11,320 nucleotides of DNA, from contig JAQYVS010000025.1 of the NCBI GenBank assembly GCA_030145365.1, forward strand, positions 1 through 11,320, written 5' to 3'. The position numbers were made by a program, and so were the translations under genes. Under the pieces are notes generated by a model, which did no database searches, had not been told where the DNA came from, and saw only the letters and a list, made by a program, of their open reading frames with translations. The stretch comes from Desulfofustis sp. (GTDB lineage Bacteria > Desulfobacterota > Desulfobulbia > Desulfobulbales > Desulfocapsaceae). Shown here one piece after another: positions 6,841 to 11,320 of this stretch; within the stretch, counting starts at the first letter, position 1; every line of letters begins with the position of its first letter.

Positions 6841-8049
6841 TCAGCTTATCTTCCTCTCCAAAATTGCTTTAAATTCTTCGATTGTCAACAGAGACCGCTT
6901 CTCAGTTCCCTGCTGTTTGACCTCTGCAAGAATTTCAGCTACGGTATCGTCGCTGATGCCCTGGATACCAAGATTTTCCAAAGTATAGGTAATAGAAGCC
7001 TTGCCGCTCTTCTTGCCCAAGACAACCTCCCCTTCTCGACCGAAGAACTGTGGCGCGGTTGCAAACATGGACAAGGGTTTTTTCATTACCATGTCAACAC
7101 CGATACCAGATTCTCTGGTATAATTACCCTTGCCGATAATTGGCTTATTGGTTGCAGGCGTAACTCCTGAAAGTTCTTCAGCCAACTTACAGAGGGATAA
7201 AAGCTCCTCAAATTTATAGTTTGTTTCATAACCGAGCAGAATGTGCAACCCGACCATGAGTTCCTCAAGTGCAGCATTACCGGTTCTTTCCCCAAGTCCG
7301 TTTATACACGAATGGACAACTTCTGCTCCGGCAGTAACTGCAGCTAGTTCCGTAGCAACCCCCATACCGAAGTCGTTGTGGGTATGAATTTCAACTGGTA
7401 AGCCAGTAAGCGCCTTGACCTTTCGAACCAAAAATTTGATGGCTTCAGGTAAAGCACATCCCATAGTATCCACCACACCAACCGAGTCGGGTGGCGATTC
7501 CGCCATAATCCCGGTCAACAGATTTGTTAGATCTTCATCTCTGGCTCGAGTCGTGTCGTAGGGAAAATACACAGCGTACATACCCTTTTCGCGGGCATAA
7601 TTAATGCAGTCAACGCTTTTACGTAAAACATCTTCCCAGGTCCAGCCGAATTGATACTTTAACTTTGGATAACCGATAGGGACTTCAATAATTACACCAT
7701 CAGCACCACAATCGATGGCTTTATCAATATCAACGGGAAGTGCACGGGCAAAGGTGAATATTTTTGCTTTTAGCCCAAGTTTGCTGATTGCTTTGATAGC
7801 ATCGAAATCTTCCTGGGAAACTGCCGGCATCCCAGCCTCGATCCGCTCAACGCCGACATCATCAAGCTTCTGGGCAATTCGTATTTTATCATCCTTTCTT
7901 AAGACAACACCCGGGGTTTGCTCCCCATCTCTTAGGGTGGCATCATGTATCTCAACTTTCTCTGGTAATTCGAACTTATTGGTTACCTCGTCAACGAAAT
8001 TATAAGGACTTACCCACCAGTTATCTTCTTTTAAATATTTGCTCTGCAT
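6841..8049 (-). CDS. DRE-TIM metallolyase family protein (isopropylmalate/homocitrate synthase-like) with atypical active site
   Basis: This 402-residue cytoplasmic protein is a TIM barrel of the HMGL-like/LeuA family. Visible motifs are DATLRDGEQTPGV at 36-48 (Arg40, Asp41), HTHND at 222-226 (metal ligands His222 and His224) and NGLGERTGNA at 250-259 (Asn258). It has the post-barrel segment of synthases (about 295-350) but no LeuA-type leucine-binding domain, so its size is like NifV. The residues for acid-base catalysis in Claisen-condensing members look replaced: the Glu of the FSPEDA-type motif is Tyr164 (FPYDTTR), the HESGIH motif reads RESGIG (Arg312 to Gly317), and the later Tyr is Met or Phe (328-329). 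Thus a normal malate-synthase reaction is doubtful. GGAG lies 10 bases before the ATG. It follows permease B after 33 bases, as the last gene of the ABC operon. The substrate is unknown. Confidence 0.88.
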   Translation of the reverse strand: MQSKYLKEDNWWVSPYNFVDEVTNKFELPEKVEIHDATLRDGEQTPGVVLRKDDKIRIAQKLDDVGVERIEAGMPAVSQEDFDAIKAISKLGLKAKIFTFARALPVDIDKAIDCGADGVIIEVPIGYPKLKYQFGWTWEDVLRKSVDCINYAREKGMYAVYFPYDTTRARDEDLTNLLTGIMAESPPDSVGVVDTMGCALPEAIKFLVRKVKALTGLPVEIHTHNDFGMGVATELAAVTAGAEVVHSCINGLGERTGNAALEELMVGLHILLGYETNYKFEELLSLCKLAEELSGVTPATNKPIIGKGNYTRESGIGVDMVMKKPLSMFATAPQFFGREGEVVLGKKSGKASITYTLENLGIQGISDDTVAEILAEVKQQGTEKRSLLTIEEFKAILERKIS

Positions 8050-8082
8050 GAAATGTAATCTCCATTTGCACTGTACTGATCA

Positions 8083-8838
8083 TTAATTACGTGAAGCGGC
8101 ATAATATTCAAACTTTCGCTCTAGAACTCCCATCCCTTCGGCTATGACAAAGGCGAAGAAGAAGAGCACGAACAACAAGGCCCACATGTGCTCCATCAAA
8201 AAGTTAGACGAATACAACTCGAACAATCGACCAAACCCGACAACGGATACCAGAAGCTGCCCGATGATGACGCCTTTTATCGAACGGATACAGCCCAGGC
8301 GAATGCCCGCCAGAATTTCCGGCATCGCCGCCCAGATATATACCTTGGTGAAGGCCTGCCAGAAGTTGGCCTGGAAGGATTTGGTCATCTCCACCAGTGA
8401 CGGGGTGATATTTTTCACACCGGCGCGGGCGTCAAGGACGATAATCCAGATGGCAAACAGCACCGTGGTAAGAATAATTGTTTTAGTGCCGAAACCGAAC
8501 AGGGTCATCAATACCGGCACAAGGGCTGTTAATGGAGCGCTGAGGAACATATTGACCCAGGGCAGCAGCATACGGTCAATGACGATGGAACGTCCCATCA
8601 AAACACCCACCGGTATGCCGATGATGATTGCGATTGCGGTACCGATCAGGAAACATTTAGCCGTTATCCACAGAGCATTCATGAATGTAGGGGTTGGAAT
8701 AATTTCGACCATCCTCATGATGATATGGCTGAAAGGTGGCAGGAGTATCGACAGTTCCAACTGGCCAACGACTTCCCAGAGAATTGCCCAGAGGATCAAC
8801 GAGGCCATCATCGGAATTTTGATGCCAAATATTTTCAT
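8083..8838 (-). CDS. ABC transporter permease B, TauC/SsuC-like
   Basis: This 251-residue inner-membrane protein has about six hydrophobic segments and a cytoplasmic EAA loop from about residue 150 to 182 (VEMTKSF ... PEILAGIRLG), the contact site for the ATPase. These place it in the nitrate/taurine/alkanesulfonate permease family (BPD_transp_1). The start at 8836-8838 follows GGGGAAGGG in a purine-rich stretch. It lies 16 bases downstream of the ATPase and before the DRE-TIM enzyme. Its sequence is clearly different from permease A in the same operon, so the channel is probably a heterodimer of the two. Confidence 0.92.
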   Translation of the reverse strand: MKIFGIKIPMMASLILWAILWEVVGQLELSILLPPFSHIIMRMVEIIPTPTFMNALWITAKCFLIGTAIAIIIGIPVGVLMGRSIVIDRMLLPWVNMFLSAPLTALVPVLMTLFGFGTKTIILTTVLFAIWIIVLDARAGVKNITPSLVEMTKSFQANFWQAFTKVYIWAAMPEILAGIRLGCIRSIKGVIIGQLLVSVVGFGRLFELYSSNFLMEHMWALLFVLFFFAFVIAEGMGVLERKFEYYAASRN

Positions 8839-8854
8839 TTTTTTCCCTTCCCCT

Positions 8855-9649
8855 TTATTCTACATAGGTCCGCAGACCCTGCCAGATTCGTTCGACGATA
8901 TCGAGATATACAGGATCACGCCGGATCGCATCCGGGGAGATGTCACGGCGGATATCAGGTCTAATGATCTCAGAGACACGACTCGGCCGTGGCAATAGCA
9001 AGGCGATACTCTGGGAGACGTATACGGCCTCTTCAATTGAGTGTGTAACAAAAATAAACGTCTTCTGTTCATCATCTACAACTTCTAGAATATCTTCCTG
9101 AAATTTTCTTCTGGTTTGCTCATCAACAGCCGAAAAAGGCTCGTCCATCAGCAGAACCTCGGCGTTTACCGCAAGTGCACGTGCCAACCCAACGCGCTGG
9201 CGCATACCACCGGAAAGTTCATGGGGATAAAGATTTTCATACCCCTTCAACCCGACAACATCGATATACTTCTCGGCGATCGCATGGCGCTCAGATTTAT
9301 TAACCCCCTGCAGCTCGAGACCGAAAGCAGCATTACGTAGAACCGAAGCCCAGGGCATCAGGGCGAAATCCTGAAATACAAAGGCTCGCTCTTTACCAGG
9401 CCCGGTAACATCCACGCCGTTTACCTTAACCTTTCCGGCAGTCGGCTCAAGCAGACCCGCAATAATCTTTAATAACGTCGTTTTACCGCAACCTGAGGGA
9501 CCCAGGAGTGAAGTAAGTTCTCCTTTTGGAAAATGAATCGTCATGTCATTTAACGCTTCAACTCCGCCCGGATAAATCTTGGTTACGTGATCAACCTCTA
9601 CGGCGATCGGGGGAGCATTATTGGAAACAGCTTCTGCAGCAACACTCAT
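8855..9649 (-). CDS. ABC transporter ATP-binding protein, TauB/SsuB-like
   Basis: This 264-residue ATPase energises the importer on the cytoplasmic side. All nucleotide-binding motifs are present: Walker A GPSGCGKT (50-57), Q-loop Gln93 in FQDFALMPW, signature LSGGMRQR (145-152), Walker B LLMDE (166-170), D-loop SAVD and the switch His203 in VTHS. The FQDFALMPW phrase and length are typical of the nitrate/taurine/sulfonate class. An N-terminal extension of about 15 residues precedes the first strand. Its ATG at 9647-9649 overlaps the permease A stop by four bases (ATGA), implying translational coupling; an AGAGGG site lies inside the end of permease A. Confidence 0.96.
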   Translation of the reverse strand: MSVAAEAVSNNAPPIAVEVDHVTKIYPGGVEALNDMTIHFPKGELTSLLGPSGCGKTTLLKIIAGLLEPTAGKVKVNGVDVTGPGKERAFVFQDFALMPWASVLRNAAFGLELQGVNKSERHAIAEKYIDVVGLKGYENLYPHELSGGMRQRVGLARALAVNAEVLLMDEPFSAVDEQTRRKFQEDILEVVDDEQKTFIFVTHSIEEAVYVSQSIALLLPRPSRVSEIIRPDIRRDISPDAIRRDPVYLDIVERIWQGLRTYVE

Positions 9650-10410
9650 TGGGTTACCCTCTTGTCAGGTCTGAAAAATAGATATTCAGTACGTTCTAGA
9701 ATTTCGATGAAAATTACGGCAAATACCATGATAGAGAAAATAGCGGCGTACATCTTGTCATACTCGGCTATGGATTGATTATAGGTTATTAAGTCACCGA
9801 TTCCGGTGGGAGTAATCAGAAGCTCCGCGAGGATCGCGCCGATAAATCCCATGGCGGCCCCCAGGCGCAGACCCGCATAGATAACAGGACTAGCTGCTGG
9901 AATGATAATCTTGAGAATAATCTGACGGTGGCTGCCGAGATAGGACTGTCCCATCTCGATCATCGACACCGGGGTATGGCGGACCGCTGTATACGCATTC
10001 AAGACGATAACCGGCATGGACATGATACATACGGTTATAATTTTTGATGTAATTCCAATGCCATAGGCAAAGGTCAGTAGCGGAATCAAGGCTGCCAGCG
10101 GGGCAGACTGCAAAACGATAAATACCGGTGCACCAAACCACTCGGCTTTATGGTTAAGCCCCATGAACACACCACAGGCAATACCGAGTATTGACGAAAT
10201 GATCAGCCCGATTAAAAGGGGCTGAAAAGTTGCCGGGTAGACCGCAGCCATCGAACCGTCCGTTATCATACCCCAGAGAGCTGACATGGTTTCCAGAAAT
10301 GTAGGAAAGGCTGGACTGATTGGTATGCGCCCTAGATACTCCCAAGTACCAAAAGCAATGATTACCGACACGAGTCTTAATGTTAATGGATGAATTAAAA
10401 AGGACAACAT
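9646..10410 (-). CDS. ABC transporter permease A, TauC/SsuC-like
   Basis: This 254-residue inner-membrane protein has about six transmembrane segments and an EAA loop at about 152-184 (EMGQSYLG ... VIYAGLRLG). The LAELLITPTGIGDLI segment that follows is typical of taurine/nitrate-class permeases. The start at 10408-10410 is preceded by an AGGGA site about 8 bases upstream. It is separated from the binding-protein gene by 91 bases that hold a strong inverted repeat, and it overlaps the ATPase gene by four bases. With permease B it probably forms the membrane channel. Confidence 0.93.
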   Translation of the reverse strand: MLSFLIHPLTLRLVSVIIAFGTWEYLGRIPISPAFPTFLETMSALWGMITDGSMAAVYPATFQPLLIGLIISSILGIACGVFMGLNHKAEWFGAPVFIVLQSAPLAALIPLLTFAYGIGITSKIITVCIMSMPVIVLNAYTAVRHTPVSMIEMGQSYLGSHRQIILKIIIPAASPVIYAGLRLGAAMGFIGAILAELLITPTGIGDLITYNQSIAEYDKMYAAIFSIMVFAVIFIEILERTEYLFFRPDKRVTQ

Positions 10411-10453
10411 GGATGATCCCTGCTAATGAAAAAATTCGATCTACTCATAATTA

Positions 10454-10492
10454 TCCGGTCGCCTGTTAGAAAGAATTTTTCAGGCGACCGGA
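10454..10492 (-). promoter_or_regulatory. Strong intercistronic hairpin after the ABC substrate-binding gene
   Basis: Perfect 12-bp arms TCCGGTCGCCTG (10454-10465) and CAGGCGACCGGA (10481-10492) enclose a 15-base AT-rich loop; the stem is rich in G and C. It lies 9 bases after the stop codon of the binding-protein gene. In the minus-strand reading it is followed by ATAATTATGAG rather than a U-run, so it is not a canonical intrinsic terminator. By analogy with REP-type elements between malE and malF, it probably protects the upstream message and lowers expression of the permease and ATPase genes relative to the receptor. This role is inferred. Confidence 0.7.
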
Positions 10493-10501
10493 GACTAGTG
10501 A

Positions 10502-11320
10502 TTACTTAACGCCTAATTTCGCTTTTGCTGCATCCAGTGGTTCGAGATACCAGTAGTCTTCAACCTTCAGGTCAGCTGCAGGACCTACCATCTGTCCAGC
10601 GTCTACATAGAAGGCAAAGTCAGCCTTGGCCGCCTCTACACCACCACCGGTGGGATCGAAAAGCCCACCTTCGAGAGCTTCAACATAGTATGCATCAACT
10701 TCCTGTAACAGTTCTTTGGGAAGATCGGACAACAGGTTTCTCGCTTTACGCTCCTTGTCTATGATTGTCGGATCCTTGGTCATCTCCTGCCAGGTACGGA
10801 GGAGTTCTTCGACGAGTATTGCAACACTTTCCTTGTTTTCCTTCAACCAGTCCAAGTCGGCAAACAGGACTTCATCACTCGCAGGATCTGTGATTCCTGG
10901 CAGCACATGAAATTTATCTCCGGCTTTGGCCATCAGGATGTTTTTGTTCGACAGATCGACGATGGTTGCATTGATCTGGCCATTCATCATACCGATGATT
11001 CTGTTTTCAGAGCCAGGAACATAGCTGCGCTGTCCCAGTGTTATACCTTCACGCTTGACGATGATATCACCGATTGCCTCAGTTCCAGTACCGCGGGCAT
11101 GGAAGGTAAACGGTTCACCATCCAGATCCTGCCAGGTCTTATATTTGTTTGCTGCCACAGGGAAGAAGACCAGTTTACTCAACTGGAAGAAGTTCCGGAT
11201 CGGAACCTTACTTTTTTGGATAATGGCGTACGGTGTACCTACTGCGATATCCATCTGACCGCCCATGACGGCTTGAATGGCCAGCTGCTCTTTGGCAAAA
11301 GCCGTCATTTCGTAATCCAA
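10502..11320 (-). CDS. ABC transporter substrate-binding protein, NMT1/TauA-like (N-terminus cut by window edge)
   Basis: The reading frame enters at the right edge and ends with TAA at 10502-10504, so only the C-terminal ~272 residues are seen; the codon at the edge is TTG (Leu) inside the gene, and the signal peptide is missing. Visible segments such as VMGGQMDIAVGTPYAIIQ, TWQDLDGEPFTFHARGTGTE and SENRIIGMMNGQINATIVDL have the type II periplasmic binding-protein pattern of the NMT1/taurine/nitrate group. The product would capture the substrate in the periplasm and pass it to permeases A and B. Its ligand cannot be named; relatives bind sulfonates, nitrate, aromatic acids or pyrimidines. The gene is the first visible member of the ABC operon and is followed by the strong hairpin. 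Confidence 0.9.
   Translation of the reverse strand: MDYEMTAFAKEQLAIQAVMGGQMDIAVGTPYAIIQKSKVPIRNFFQLSKLVFFPVAANKYKTWQDLDGEPFTFHARGTGTEAIGDIIVKREGITLGQRSYVPGSENRIIGMMNGQINATIVDLSNKNILMAKAGDKFHVLPGITDPASDEVLFADLDWLKENKESVAILVEELLRTWQEMTKDPTIIDKERKARNLLSDLPKELLQEVDAYYVEALEGGLFDPTGGGVEAAKADFAFYVDAGQMVGPAADLKVEDYWYLEPLDAAKAKLGVK

Noticed and set aside
6841..8049. Assignment as 2-isopropylmalate synthase LeuA or homocitrate synthase NifV
   Set aside because: The leucine regulatory domain is missing, the Glu/His/Tyr acid-base residues appear replaced, and no leucine or nitrogen-fixation genes are nearby.
8144..8998. Long open frame of 284 codons on the plus strand
   Set aside because: It lies antisense to permease B and the end of the ATPase gene, which have clear family motifs; its translation is rich in Arg, Thr and Ile with no recognisable domain and no ribosome site.
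11309..11320. TTG at the right edge as the true start of the substrate-binding protein
   Set aside because: The frame continues beyond the window, and the visible part lacks the signal peptide and first strand of the fold, so this is an internal Leu codon.

Overview
All convincing genes in this window lie on the minus strand, so the biology reads from the right edge to the left. The protein families (TauABC/SsuABC-like ABC importer, TAXI-type TRAP transporter, AsmA-like envelope protein, PcaD-like hydrolase, a possible PliI lysozyme inhibitor), the strong AAGGAG-type ribosome binding sites and the mid-range GC content suggest a Gram-negative proteobacterium, plausibly marine. The class cannot be fixed from the sequence. 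No RNA genes, insertion sequences, CRISPR arrays or phage genes were seen, and no gap between genes exceeds about 160 bases.

Right part (11320 to 6841): an ABC importer operon in the order substrate-binding protein (cut by the window edge), permease A, ATPase, permease B, then an enzyme of the DRE-TIM metallolyase family (isopropylmalate/homocitrate synthase-like). Permease A and the ATPase overlap by 4 bases and the other gaps are short. The gap between the binding-protein gene and permease A holds a perfect 12-bp inverted repeat.

Middle and left part (6840 to 1356): an extended -10 promoter (TGGTATAAT) precedes a second transport and catabolism operon: TAXI binding protein, fused 4TM/12TM TRAP permease, cupin protein, 3-hydroxyacyl-CoA dehydrogenase-family enzyme and a 3-oxoadipate enol-lactonase-like alpha/beta hydrolase. 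A 9-bp inverted repeat again separates the binding-protein gene from its permease.

Left edge (1259 to 1): a membrane-anchored AsmA-like protein, then the N-terminal part of a secreted protein resembling inhibitors of invertebrate-type lysozyme. These look unrelated to the catabolic genes.

Together, the ten central genes look like a dedicated uptake and degradation cluster for one or more small organic acids: two high-affinity importers of different energy type plus four enzymes (metallolyase-like, cupin, dehydrogenase, hydrolase). The substrate is not identifiable from sequence. The most unusual point is the DRE-TIM enzyme: it keeps the whole metal site of the Claisen-condensing synthases but appears to lack the Glu, His and Tyr used for their acid-base chemistry, so it may catalyse a different reaction.
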